Shown: positions 11,761-22,896 of the stretch, one piece after another | Layout of the letters: the number at the start of each line of letters is the position of its first letter | Position numbering within the stretch: position 1 is the stretch's first letter | Origin: Larix kaempferi | Taxonomy: Eukaryota > Streptophyta > Pinopsida > Pinales > Pinaceae | Length of the DNA stretch: 64,000 bases | NCBI GenBank assembly: GCA_027924585.1 | Contig: BSBM01000190.1 | Location: 5,962,501-6,026,500 of the forward strand | Direction of reading: 5' to 3' | Notes under the pieces: generated by a model | The model's input: the letters and a program-made list of their open reading frames with translations, nothing else | Databases searched by the model: none | Told to the model about the DNA's origin: nothing | Translations under genes and position numbers: made by a program

Positions 11761-11778
11761 TGGCGTTGTTGCCGGGGA
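11761..11778 (+). other. Primer binding site, tRNA-Asp-like (element B)
   Basis: TGGCGTTGTTGCCGGGGA lies four bases after the LTR end. It differs by two bases from TGGCGCCGTTGCCGGGGA, the primer site familiar from Athila/Tat Gypsy elements. Confidence 0.85.
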
Positions 11779-11884
11779 CGAAGTTGAAGCATATCTTCCC
11801 TGGGATACTTATCAGTTTTACTGGTTTAAGGGGTGGACTTAAATCAGCTCTTTTTAAGGCTATTTTCACCAAAAAGTTGTCACA

Positions 11885-14314
11885 GTGGCTTCTAAAGGAA
11901 TTGGAACCAGAAACAGACCTACTTCTCCATTGCAACTGGGTGTGACAAACCCTGAACAGATCTTGAAAACAACAAGAAAACTCAGAAGGTCTCAATCTTT
12001 ACCAGCTGCCTGTGATCCTAACCAGTTGGGTGTTTCATTACATTCAGCTGAAACCTCACCTTGGATAAAACCTACCATTCCTAAGAGCACTTTTCAAGTT
12101 TTTACTAACCCTCAAAGCTTTTTGAAAGCTAAGACTGCTTCTCCTGGTAAAATACCTATTTTTCAACTGAAAGTAGGAAAGAATCCTTTTCAAAAAGGTT
12201 TCAGCCAAGCTACTACATCTTCCAAGTCAGTCAATACAAAAATGGTAGGCCAAAACCCACCCATGGATATGATGGACCGCATGGTTGCAGCTAGGTATGC
12301 ACCATTAGTATTACCTCAGCCTTTACATGCATTGCCTGGAGGTGATTACCAGAAATATATGCCTAGGTTCAATGGAAAAGGGGGAACCACTGCTGAGGAG
12401 CATTGGGAGGCTTTCCTAAGTTATGCTGACAATCAGAACATTGAGATTAAAGATGTGTGGATGAGGGTATTTGTTCAGAGCCTTGATGGGGATGTAAGAA
12501 AGTGGTTTAGAGATTTGCCTTCCAACTCAATCACTATAATTGAAGAACTCCATGACCTTTTCATGAGGCAGTGGGGAGATACAAAGGACCACACCTACTA
12601 TATAACTAAGTTTGGAGCTCTCTATAGGAAAAGAGAGGAGACTGTTGCAAACTTTTCAAAAAGATTTAACAAGATGTACAGTAGAATTCCTGCAGAAATA
12701 AAACCCACAGAAACATCAGCTAAACTTACTTATGCAAATGCCTTTGATCACGAGTTTTCCTTATTGTTGAGGGAAAGAAGACCTATCACCCTACTGAACA
12801 TGCAAGATGTAGCATTGGAGGTAGAATCCAATTTGCTAGCTTCAAATAGACTTAAGAAGGAAACAGCCCAGCAGCTTTATGAAAGAAAAGGAAAGAAGGA
12901 GGTTGTTTCATCAAGTGCTGCTCCTCAGTCTGTTGAAGCCAAGATAGATGAGATGGCTAAGCTGGTGAAGATTCTTACTGCAAAACTCAATAAGTTGGAG
13001 CTTGAGAAGAATTCTAGCAAACCTGCTCCAGAAGCTGAACGAAATCCAAATAACCAGAGTCAATTCAGAAGGCAGTTTGCTCCTAGATTTATACCAAGAG
13101 AGCGTAGGAACAATGATATACAGCGAGAAAGGAGGGAGAATGAGGATCAAAGAGTGCCCCCACCTTTTCAAAATAATTTAGTTGATGAAGAAGAAATTGA
13201 TCAACAACTGCTCTTTGAAGAGATTGAGACTGATCGGGATATGAACCATATTGGAGATAGATTGTTTATAGGTTTTGGTACTGAAGAGGATTTTCTGAAT
13301 TCAGAATACTACAATGCTGACATGTTTGAAACTGAAAATGATTTAGGCTTGGAAAATGCTGCTATAACTGCTGTTGTTCATCAGAATGGACCTAAGAAGA
13401 CCATAAATCTCAGATCAGGCCCAAAACAAGTAACCCAAGCCCCGAAGAAGAAGGCAGCTGTTCCTGCTGCACCTGTTCCTGCTAAACAAATAACTGATCC
13501 TGTCATAGAGAAGAAGCAATCTATAGAAAAATCAAAGAAGAATGTTGAAGTTGAAGAGGTAAATAAATTTGTCCAGAATTTTAGTTTGGAGAATGAACTA
13601 GGGAAGTTAATGATTCCTGTACCTTTGACTGAGTTAATAAAGAATCCATCATACAAAGATACAGTTCTGAAAGTGATAAATGTACCCAGTAATCAGCCTG
13701 TTTCAAATACAGTTAACTTGCAGGAAGAAAACCCTAGAATTTTCATTGGATCAGCTCTGGCTGAGAAGACTGAAAATGAGGCTGGTGCTTCTCCTCCTTT
13801 CTATGTAACCTTGAATGTACACGAGCAAATGATTCACAATTTCCTGTTAGATTCAGGAGCGTCCCATAACTTGATGCCAAAAGCTGTAATGGAAGCCCTG
13901 GGCCTTAGTGTCACCAAACCTTACCATGATTTATATGCCTTTGACTCTCGAGCTGTGAAGTGCCTAGGAGTAATAAAAGACATGGTTGTCAACCTTGCTC
14001 AGTTGCCCATGAAAAGTGTGATAATGGATGTTGTGGTAGCTTACATCACACCAAAGTTTGGCTTGCTTCTTTCTAGGTCATGGGCTAAGAAGGTTGGGGA
14101 AACCTTACAGATGGACCTCTCTTATGCCACCATTCCTATTTTTGGTGGAGAAAATAGAAGAATTTACAGAGAGCTGCAGCTTGCTTACATATTCACAGAT
14201 GATAAAAACCCCATCAATCACCCAATGCACTCTGTGGATAAAGACCTTGGTTCATGCATATTACAGTTTAGTGAAGAGGATAATTCTGCTGGTCTGTTAC
14301 AAGTGGAAAAATAA
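11885..14314 (+). CDS. Gag-protease polyprotein of element B
   Basis: An open frame of 809 codons. Residues about 155-300 form the Retrotrans_gag capsid-like domain (HWEAFLSYADNQ, VRKWFRDLP, FSKRFNKMYSRIP patterns). Residues 340-470 are Lys/Arg/Gln-rich and presumably bind nucleic acid. No CX2CX4HX4C zinc knuckle is present, unlike most Gypsy gags. The aspartic protease is near residue 656, with DSGASHNLM and a later GLLLSRSW motif. The frame opens after a stop at 11855-11857 and begins with GTG; the first in-frame ATG is codon 120 (12242), so the true N-terminus is uncertain. A UAA at 14312-14314 separates this frame from an in-frame RNase H, so pol would need read-through or the stop is a mutation. 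This is the best preserved gene of element B. Confidence 0.9.
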   Translation: MASKGIGTRNRPTSPLQLGVTNPEQILKTTRKLRRSQSLPAACDPNQLGVSLHSAETSPWIKPTIPKSTFQVFTNPQSFLKAKTASPGKIPIFQLKVGKNPFQKGFSQATTSSKSVNTKMVGQNPPMDMMDRMVAARYAPLVLPQPLHALPGGDYQKYMPRFNGKGGTTAEEHWEAFLSYADNQNIEIKDVWMRVFVQSLDGDVRKWFRDLPSNSITIIEELHDLFMRQWGDTKDHTYYITKFGALYRKREETVANFSKRFNKMYSRIPAEIKPTETSAKLTYANAFDHEFSLLLRERRPITLLNMQDVALEVESNLLASNRLKKETAQQLYERKGKKEVVSSSAAPQSVEAKIDEMAKLVKILTAKLNKLELEKNSSKPAPEAERNPNNQSQFRRQFAPRFIPRERRNNDIQRERRENEDQRVPPPFQNNLVDEEEIDQQLLFEEIETDRDMNHIGDRLFIGFGTEEDFLNSEYYNADMFETENDLGLENAAITAVVHQNGPKKTINLRSGPKQVTQAPKKKAAVPAAPVPAKQITDPVIEKKQSIEKSKKNVEVEEVNKFVQNFSLENELGKLMIPVPLTELIKNPSYKDTVLKVINVPSNQPVSNTVNLQEENPRIFIGSALAEKTENEAGASPPFYVTLNVHEQMIHNFLLDSGASHNLMPKAVMEALGLSVTKPYHDLYAFDSRAVKCLGVIKDMVVNLAQLPMKSVIMDVVVAYITPKFGLLLSRSWAKKVGETLQMDLSYATIPIFGGENRRIYRELQLAYIFTDDKNPINHPMHSVDKDLGSCILQFSEEDNSAGLLQVEK

Positions 14315-14760
14315 CAGCAAATAAAACACAACAGAGAAGAAGAAGATGCACTGTGGCAGTTGTACTTTGATGGATCCTCATGCAAGGAAGGTGCTGGAGC
14401 TGGAGTTTTACTTATTTCCCTGGGGGTGAAACAGTGAAACTCATGTATAAGTTGGAGTTTGTTACCACTAACAACACTGCCGAGTATGAAGCTTTGCTAC
14501 TGGGATTGAAGGCTGCTAAAGATTTAGGAATTCAGTAGATTGCTGCATTTGGCGACTCCGAACTAGTTGTTCAACAAGTGAAGAACAAATATCAAGTAAA
14601 GCAGGGTTTGCTGAAAGTATATCGGAATGAGGTATGGGATATGCTTGAAAACTATTTTATAGCATTTAATATCACTCATATTCCAAGGAATCAAAATGAG
14701 ACTGCAGACTCCTTAGCTTTGGCTGCCACACATTTCAGAATCCCTAAGACCACTCAGTTA
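14315..14760 (+). pseudogene. Second (archaeal-type-like) RNase H upstream of RT, element B
   Basis: It follows the gag-protease stop in the same frame. The pattern LYFDGSS (Asp 1), TTNNTAEYEAL (Glu), GDSELVVQQV (Asp 2) and HIPRNQNETADSLA (Asp 3) gives all four expected catalytic acids of an RNase HI fold. One base is missing near 14425 and a TAG interrupts at 14536-14538. The sequence type (DGSS, NNTAEYEAL, HIPRNQN.. ADSLA) matches the extra RNase H reported for Tat-group plant elements. Its position between protease and RT, not after RT, is the odd feature. The native RNase H after RT has lost its key acids, so this domain probably removes the RNA template. Confidence 0.85.
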
Positions 14761-15279
14761 AGGTATCCCATAGAGGTGAAGTATAAACCATGTGTGCCTG
14801 ATAATGTGAAGCACTGGAGAGTTTTTGAAGATGACATTGAAATCAAAAAATTTCTTGAGCTTACAGATGAGTTTTCAAATGCTCAAATTGATCAGGAAGA
14901 AGATGAGGGAGATGAACAGTTAAATGAATTTGTTGCAGAAGAGATGGCAGGTCATAAAATCATTGAGTTGAAGAGCAACTTCATTCCAAAAGGTCTAGTG
15001 CCTTTAGAAAGAATATTCACGAAGGATGATACACCTTCAAATCCAGTGGTTCAATCTTCAGAAGACAATGTAGAAGACTACAATATTGGTTCAGCAGAAA
15101 ATCCTAAGATGGTAAAAATTTCTAAATTTGTAACAGTGGAACAAAGGAATAGATATATCAAGATTCTGAAAAAACATGTAGATGCATTTGCCTGGTCTTA
15201 TAAGGAATTAAAAACTTATGATACAACAATTATTCAGCACAAGGTCCCTTTGAAGCCTAATGTTAAGCCTTTCCGATAG
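14761..15279 (+). pseudogene. RNase H-RT linker of element B pol
   Basis: An open continuation of the RNase H frame through an acidic linker, ending with the conserved pre-RT region (HVDAFAWSYKELKTYD and VKPFR patterns). TAG at 15277-15279 stands where related elements have a Gln codon (PFRQKLRRINPA), so it is read as a point nonsense mutation and not a natural end. Confidence 0.75.
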
Positions 15280-16956
15280 AAACTAAGAAGGATCAATCCA
15301 GCTTTGTTCCCTGTGATTGAAAAAGAAATAAAGAAGCTGCTGGATACAAAGATAATAGTGCCTCTCAGGTACTCTTCCTGGGTTGCTAATCTAGTTCATG
15401 TCAGAAAAAAGAATGGGGAAATTAGATTATGTGTTGACTTCAGAAATCTGAATAGATCATCATTAAAAGACAATTATCCTCTTCCCAAGATTGAACAGGT
15501 TTTGCAGCAAGTAGTTGGAGCTCAGAGGATTTCTATGCTGGATGGTTTCTCAGGGTACAATCAGATTTCCATGCACCCTGATGAAAAGGAAAAAACAACC
15601 TTTACAACCCCCTGGGGGACATTCATGTATGATAAGATGCCTTTTGGCTTGATGAATGTTGGAGCAACTTTTCAGAGAGCCATGGACGTTGCATTTGTAG
15701 GAGAAAAAGATAAGTTTGTGGTTATCTATCTGGATGATATCATTGTATTCTCAAAATTTGATGATGAACACTTGAAGCACTTGGAACAAAATTTCCTAAA
15801 ATGCAGAAAATTTGGCCTATCTCTGGACCCCAAAAAGTCACATTTTGCTGTACAAGAAGGTAAACTACTTGGCCACTTGGTGTCTACTGATGGCATCAGA
15901 ATAGATCCCGAAAGAGTGAAAGTAATATTGAAGATTAGTTTACCCAGAAGTAAAAAAGACGTTCAATCATTCATTGGCAAGATAAATTTTCTGCGGTGGT
16001 TTATTCCCAACTTTGTTGAAACCATTAAACAAATCACAACCATGTTAAAGAAAGATCAGGAAGTAAAGTGGACTGCTGAGGCAAAGGTAGCATTTGAGAA
16101 AATCAAGGTAGCTCTTACTGAAGCACCTGTATTGGTAAGTCCTGATTTTACAAAAGAATTCCTTACCTTTTCATTTGCATCAGAAGACACAATTGCAGTT
16201 GTTTTACTTCAGAAGAATGAAGAAGGATTGGAACAGCCTATTGCTTTCTTCAGCAAAACTCTTAGAGATTATGAGATGAAGTACAGTATATTGGAGAAGC
16301 AAGCTTATGCTCCGGTAAAGGCTTTGAAAATTTTCAGAATCTATATCCTGCATTCAAAAGTAATTTCTTTTGTACCTAATTCTGTTGTGAAGGATGTGTT
16401 AACTCAGCCTGATAGTGAAGGAAAGAGAGGTAGATGGATTGCCAATATTATGGAATATGATGTAGAGATCAGGCCTACTAAGCTTGTCAAGGAACAAGGT
16501 TTAGCCAAGCTATTGGCTGAATCAAATTGTCAAGCTCTGGGACTGCATGTCATGGCTGAAGAATTAGTTCCTGAAGAAGATCAAGCACTTCTGGAAAAAG
16601 AAAAGATCATGGATTTTTATTCATCATCAACCTGGTATGCAGACATTGTTCATTTTCTGTTATTTCTGCAATGTCCTGAACATTTGGATAGGAAAGCTGC
16701 CAGATCTTTAAAACTCAAAGCCACTAAATACTGTTTAGTTAAGGATCAATTGTTCTGGAAGGATCCAGGGGGTATTTTGCTCAGATTTTTGGACCGATCT
16801 GAAATAGGAGAGGTAATTTCAGAATCTCATGAAGGTGCTTGTGGAGGGCACAAGTATTGGAAAGCAACAGCTTACAAAATTTTGCGAGCTGGATATTATT
16901 GGCCATCCTTATTCACAGATTTGCAGGTAAACAAAAATTATTGTCTTTGCCTTTAA
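15280..16956 (+). pseudogene. Reverse transcriptase, degenerate Gypsy RNase H and integrase N-terminus, element B
   Basis: RT is complete: LCVDFRNLNRSS, DGFSGYNQI, TTPWGTFMYDKMPFGL and the catalytic YLDD at 15727-15738 are all present. The following Gypsy-type RNase H is recognisable (QPIAFFSKTLRDYEMKYS), but the usual TDAS motif reads SFAS and the later DH motif is gone, so it is probably inactive. After a linker comes the first half of the integrase zinc finger (HEGACGGH near 16828). The second half, with its two cysteines, is deleted at about 16926, and the frame shifts into a stop at 16954-16956. Confidence 0.9.
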
Positions 16957-17846
16957 AACCTATTGCAGTCAATGCCCCTTTTCAGCAATGGGGTCTGGAC
17001 TTTATTGGATAAATAAATCCAGCATCTTCAGGATAGCGTCACTGAATTCTGACTGCAACAGATTTTTTCACGAAATTGGTGGAAGCCATTCCCATAAGGA
17101 ATGCTACAGACAACGTAATCATGGAATTCATTGAAGAAAATATTTTGAGCAGGTTTGGCTGTCCACAGAGATTAATAACAGATAATGCAAAGGCATTCAA
17201 ACCCAAGTCAATGGTGGCCTTTTGTGAAAGAAATGGCATCATTCTGAAGCATTCAACTCCCTATTATACTCAGGGCAATGGTCAAGTTGAATCTTCCAAT
17301 AAGAACATCATTCAGAGCATCAAGAAACTGTTGAAGCATAACAAAAGGTTTTGGGATTCAATGCTGAAGTATGCATTATGGGCAGATAGAATTACAGTGA
17401 AACAGGCAATTGGGACTTCTCCATTTCAGCTTGTTTATGGTACAGAGGCAGTGTTCCCTGTTCAATTGGGAATTCCAGTGATGAAATTCCTCCAGAATTC
17501 TCAAGAGGAACCTAATGATATGCAAAGGAGATTATTTGAAATGATAGAGTTACAGCAAAATAGAGAGAAGGTGGATGAAAAAGCACAGTTGTACAGATCC
17601 AAAATTAAGAACAGATTTGACAGGAATGTTAAAGAAAGTACTTTCATAGAAGGTGAGATGGTTCTCAGATGGGATGCAAGAAAGGAACAGAAGGGAAAGC
17701 ATGGTAATTTTGGCAATCTTTGGTTTGGCCCTTTTCTGGTATCAAAGTTTTTAGAAAACAATACTTTTATCCTGCAGTCCTTGGAAGGTGAGGAGTTGTC
17801 CATCCCTGTTAATGGACGATTCCTCAAGCATTTTTACAGTTTATAG
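16957..17846 (+). pseudogene. Integrase core and C-terminus, element B
   Basis: After the deletion the frame resumes as KPIAVNAPFQQWGLDFIG and meets a TAA near 17009. The core domain then has Asp at 17061-17063 (TATDFFTK), Asp at 17181-17183 (ITDNAKAF) and Glu at 17289-17291 (NGQVES), with 35 residues between the last two, the D,D(35)E signature. The segment from 17076 to the stop at 17844-17846 is open (256 codons) and ends with a GPFLV-type C-terminal module. Loss of the zinc-finger cysteines and the stop should make it inactive. Confidence 0.9.
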
Positions 17847-18010
17847 GAACATTTTCACTGATCATTGTACATACCGGTGAGTGAATCATAATAAGACTCC
17901 ATAGCCCAATGGAAATTTTTGCAGAATAGATAAAATAACAGACAGAAGGCACTGGTCTACAGGTTCTTGAAGCCTCGCAGGGAGGTCTTCATCCCGCAGC
18001 TGGATCCAAA
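17847..18010 (+). other. 3' untranslated stretch of element B
   Basis: Only 164 bp separate the integrase stop from the 3' LTR. The bases just before the LTR read GCAGCTGGATCCAAA. No clear polypurine tract is present at the boundary; the nearest purine run is GCAGGGAGG near 17977. Confidence 0.6.
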
Positions 18011-21000
18011 TGTTAAGTCAGTAAATTGTTTCTTCAAGTTTTGTTTGGTTTGCATTTTATTTTAAGTTATTTATTTGCTTTAACTTGATTTTTCCTTCTT
18101 TAGAAAATTTTCTTTAGTTTTTATATGAGATTTTGGGCTTGCTTTTGAGATTTTCAAATTTTAAACTTTACGTTTACTTTTGATAAGGCATTTAAAAGGT
18201 CACTATATCGAATAATGGGCTCATAAACCTTATTCTAAGTAGATTCATGTATAATCCTTACCCTGAAAGCTTTTAAACCGCATGCAAAATGACTCAAAGC
18301 TGCTAAAAAGCACCAAAACAATGTTAAAGATATTCTTGTAGCGTTGGAGCTCAAAATCACCAAAGGCGCGCTACAAGAATATCGCGACTCCAAATTTGTC
18401 CGATTTTTCAGCAAATTTTGGCACGCTTGGGATAATGAATGACTGATTATGTGTTTTAGAGGATTCATTACGTGTTGATGCAGAAAACATTATGATTTCA
18501 AGTGGCTACACATTGTGAGGAAATCATGCTCATCATCAGCCCAGGTGTAATTCATTTTGACAGGTATCCACATGGTTTGAGGTAATGTGGGATGAATTTG
18601 TTATTTACAAGCACATTCAAAGACGGAGAACTTGGTGGAGTAGCTATAGCCACTAGAAAACCGGACATCGTTGCTGACTCAACAAGCGAGAGGTTTTGAG
18701 GGCTTCACGGGAAATTAGGGATTCCTAATTCCGTTACTAGCAGCTAAATTGAAGGTTGGAGGACGTCCGTACAACCAAGGTGACTCATCTGACAGCTCAG
18801 GTCATGATTTTAAGCAACTACAGTGGAGCAATTTCAAGGTATTCCTAAAAAACCAATATAACAATAAATTTGGGGTTTTTTTTTCGCTGGGGCGTACTCT
18901 GTCAAAATTGATCAAAGGAAAAGTTAAATTGTGATTTCAAATGCAATTTCGGCCAGAGAAATAGCAATTTCTGATGCTGTGTGACACCAAGCTGAATGAG
19001 GGTTGAAGATAGTAGTTTTGTTTTTTATGAAATTTAACCCTGTCAAAGCTAAGATCATAGTGCTGTGAATAACCTGTACATTCGACAGTATTTTTAACTT
19101 CCTACAGTAATCTCCTGCTTGCAAACAATACAAAAGGATATCATTCAATTTGCAGTGATTGAAGAAGAATGGGCAGGAGTGGTAAAATAAACAGAGCTGA
19201 ACCAACTGATGTAGGATGGATTCAAAAATTGCCTGACTGTGTTGAGCTGTTTCAACAAGCTGGTTGGATGGATTTTTTCAGGAAGATCGATGGGTATAAT
19301 GCAAAGGTGTCCTGTAAGTTTGCCCAGGGTTTCAAGAATGACATGGTGATTTTTGATACTCTGAAATTCAAGCTGATAGTAAAACTGATTTCAGAAGCCA
19401 CAGGGATTAAGGATGAGGGCGAAAAATGGTTTAAGAAACTGCCCTTTGACTTTGATCCACAAAGATTTCTTTTACCAAATGTCACACCTGATTGGAATAA
19501 AGGTGTCCTTATCCAAAATTTCAGAAAGGAATGGGTTGAGCCAATCAAAATATTACAGAGTTATGTTACTTGTGAGGGAAGGTATGCTTTTGTATACAAA
19601 TATCATTTTAGATTCCTTCAGCACATGGTGGGGGTGTCCAAGATGAACCTGCCATTCTTCTTTTTGAAAAGTTTGCAGAAAATGTGCAACAAGGTGAAAG
19701 GGCCAATAGATCATTCTTCTCAGTCCATCTTTCACCATGGATTAATCAAGTTGATTATTAGTACTGTCTTGCAGCATGAAGGAAAGACCTGGGACTTCTT
19801 TATCTTTTGGTCTGGTTTTGAAGATCAAAAATCTAAGAGGCAAGCAGATAAGGGTAAGGTCTTGTTGAGAAAATTAGCTCATAAGCCAAAACTTGAAGAT
19901 AAGGAAGAGATCAAAGTTGAGGAAGCATCAGAGCATGTGGAGGAAGATAATGAACCAAAGCCATTCTCAGTCGGCTCTAAAGGCAAGTATTCATTGTTTG
20001 AAGATAAGAAGGAATAGCCTAAACACAATTTGGCACATGTAGCAGATCCTCATGAAGTGAAAAATGTTGATATAAAAAAGGTAACTGTACCTAAAGAGGA
20101 AATTCACGCTCAACCGAGAGGCCCTATCACTATTCTATCAGATGATGAGGGATATTTATTGGAAAAAGAGCAGCTCATCTCCAAAACAGAAGTCAAAGCT
20201 GAAATAGAAGAAATCCATACTTCAGATAGCAAAACAACAAAATCTAACAGGAAAAGGAATAAACTTGAAGTAGTAGAGTTAGCTACTATCCAGCATCAAG
20301 GAAATGAGCTGAAAATGATGGGAGAAGCAACATCATTTTGGAGACCTAAAACTAGGTCAAAGAACAAGCTAAGACTGAATATGAAGAAATTGCTCAATCC
20401 CAAGTTAAATACAAATGAAGTGACTGTCTTAGATGAGATATCCATAGATGAAAAACCAGAACTAGATAAAATGCAGCCACAATTAAAAGAAGAAATTCCT
20501 TCAGTTGAAGCAGCAGATGAAAAAAATAAAAAGCCTAGCATTGAAGACACTGCTATAGAACTGTTGATTGAAGAGGCAGAAATATTAAAAAATCTTGATA
20601 TACCTTGGAGACCTGATGAGGAACAAGATTCTACAATGGACAAATTAGCTAACTCTGACAGGGAAAATTTGCAGAAAACTGTTAAGCAATACAAACATCA
20701 GATGAGCTACATGCAAGAGGTCAATGATGGATTAATGATGGCTAACAGAAGATTGAGAGAAGATCTACAAGATGTAAATGATAATTTTTCAGGAGCTGAT
20801 AGCAGATGCAAAAGAAGCACTAAAAATAAAAAGACCTGCTGACATGCATTGCACATAATTGGAGAAGACAGTCCAGGACCTGCAACAGAAAAACAAGGAG
20901 CTCATCAAGAAGATAAATGACATGGAGCAGGAGCAGCAAAAGGCTAAGAGAAAAGATCAAGCATCAAATGGTATCGCTCTGCTGGCTGAAGTTGCAAAAG

Positions 21001-21673
21001 ACCTATAAGTCAGTTGTAAATTTAGTTAGTTGTCATTAGTTAAGAAACATATATGTTAGTGATTTGCTATTTTTAGCATATTTTGTAACTTTGTAAATAT
21101 TGTACATTTACTTTACCTCATCGAATAGGTGGAAGGCAGTTAGGGTTGGAGCCCTAACTAATTTTGTAATGATTAGTATTTAGAGAGGTTAGAAAGTCAT
21201 TGAGGGGGTTCGATTTTTGGGAGCTTCAGGAGGTCTCCAGATTACCTTTGTCTTCAGACTTGTTCAGAGCAAAGTGCTATGACTCTTGTATGCATTTGAT
21301 GACAAACTATGAAATATATGACACTTTTTACCCTTCAGTATATGTTTTAGCTTCATTTTGAGTTTGTTTAACTACTAGACTGATATATTCAATGTTGGTT
21401 CATGGTTTCTTTACTTGTGATGCTTGTCAGCCCTGAATGAACTTTAAGATTATATGCTGATTGATATTGGTTGATTATATGATGCATCTTTGTCTTTACT
21501 TGTTTATAATTCAGTTTCTTGTTTAGATCATGAATGTAAGCCCTGATTGATCACCAAAATTACAACCAAGAAAACATTCCAAAAACCCTAAAACCTAGTT
21601 TACTTTATTGAGTTTTATTTGAGATTGTGTTAGCTTGTTTCTTTAGCCTTGGAAACAATTTCTGGCACAAACA
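18011..21673 (+). repeat. Element B 3' LTR (3663 bp)
   Basis: Full-length partner of 8093-11756, ending CAAACA followed by the target duplication GAGCC at 21674-21678. It has the same inverted repeat (18329-18383) and the second copy of the LTR ORF. Confidence 0.95.
19169..21008 (+). pseudogene. LTR-encoded accessory ORF, 3' LTR copy (stop and frameshift)
   Basis: Second copy of the ~612-codon LTR ORF, starting at ATG 19169 and ending at TAA 21006-21008. It is open across the place where the 5' copy is frameshifted. It has a TAG at 20015-20017 (CAA in the other copy), an extra T near 20790 and further open coding to the end. Both copies are 1840 bp and carry different lesions. LTRs are copied from one template at insertion, so the ORF was probably intact when B inserted. 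Domain plan as in the 5' copy: N-terminal plant-mobile-domain-like region, charged middle, C-terminal coiled coil. Confidence 0.8.
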
Positions 21674-21970
21674 GAGCCCAAGCAGATTAATGCTCGCTGG
21701 TGTTTTCCTGTGTATAGAGTCTGAAAAACTTAAACAATCATCTTTTCACCTATCCATGGATTTTATATCGAGCCCGGATTGGTCTATGCTCGACGGTGTT
21801 TTCTTGTTTATAGAGTTGAAAAACTTAAACAGTCCTCTACTTACCCTCTCGTGGATTTCACATCGAGCCCGAATAGGTGAATGATCGCTTGGTATTTTCA
21901 TTTTTAGAGAGCCTAAAAACCCTAAAGAAAGGCTCCAAAAGGTCATTTTTCGTGCAGTTAGTCTCCTCCC
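21674..21970. repeat. Right half of ~97-bp tandem array, element C
   Basis: GAGCC marks at 21674, 21770 and 21865 give periods of 96 and 95 bp. Units carry TGCTCG-CGGTGTTTTC and AAAAACTTAAACA. With the left half at 7890-8092 this makes about five units. Confidence 0.8.
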
Positions 21971-22896
21971 CTGAAAAAGTATAAAACAAAGGGAGAAGAA
22001 CTCTTCTAGCGCATACAAAAGTATACCTAGAGTATACCTTTTCCGTAGTTAATCCACAGGCCCAGAAAAGGGGTAATTCTATACCTGAGTGGATGAGCCT
22101 TCAATTACTTTAACGAGCTTGAAGAGGGAAAGCTTGCTCGGCAATCTAGTTTAGGTTTAAATAGTCCAAACAAGAGCTTAAAATGACTTAAAGGTCAACT
22201 TCTGGGATCATAGCTTCATAATCTGCCAAAACTAAGTCTTTAACAAAATATTAGTAAATGCGACAAAAAATCTGGAATGATATATGAATTTGAACTATTA
22301 ACTAGTTGAAAAGGTCTAACATCGAGAATTTTAATCTTAGGAGATCGATCCTACAAAAATTTAAGGAAAAATGAGAGCTGGATAAGTGAACATTAGTATT
22401 GCACCATGTGTATGTTTCAATTGATTAATTAGGTCATTTTGATAAAATTTAAAACTATAGAGAACTAAACAATGGTGGGTCAAAATTAAAATCCAATTCA
22501 TATATATAATTTCATTTTAAAAATTCAATTTCCAATTTGTTTTTGTAGGGCAAAAAATTGGAGCAAACTTTTCATTTTCAAATCTCCGTGGCGATCAAAT
22601 CAAGCATCCAAACACCGTTCTTCTTCCACCAAGTAAGTTAGAATCTTCCCCACTTGCATTTTTATGGTTTAGTTTTTTATTTTTTGAGCCTAAAACTGCT
22701 TGTTAGGCAATGCTCACAACGTTTAGTGCACGGGCGCTACTGTGTAACAAGAGCAGTAGAATGTGAAGGAGATGAGCACTACTATGCTCACACAGAGTAG
22801 CGCCCACATGTTACTGTGTAGCGTACACAGTAGCGCTCAAGCCTGAAAATTTAAAAACAAGCGTCGAGACTGAAAAATTGTCACTTTTTGTGCAAG
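21971..22896. other. Element C region upstream of the antisense ORF
   Basis: No gene is seen. Between 22732 and 22838 lies a cluster of GGGCGCTAC, GTAGCGCCC and GTAGCGCTC motifs. It resembles a module in the C LTRs and leader, and continues into a GAAAATTTAAAAAC stretch just before the ATG at 22897. Confidence 0.55.

Larger units (their letters stand above)
8093..21673 (+). mobile_element. Element B: Tat/Athila-like Ty3/Gypsy retrotransposon with ORF-bearing LTRs
   Basis: The element is flanked by GAGCC at 8088-8092 and 21674-21678 and has two 3.66-kb LTRs (TGTTAAG...CAAACA). A primer site for a tRNA-Asp-like primer follows the left LTR. Internal order is gag, protease, RNase H, RT, degenerate Gypsy RNase H, integrase. 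The integrase has D-D-35-E spacing. The element lies inside element C, in the opposite orientation, and splits C's tandem array. LTR identity looks about 97% by eye, yet pol carries several stops and frameshifts. Placing RNase H before RT is unusual for Gypsy elements, which normally have it only between RT and integrase. Confidence 0.94.
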
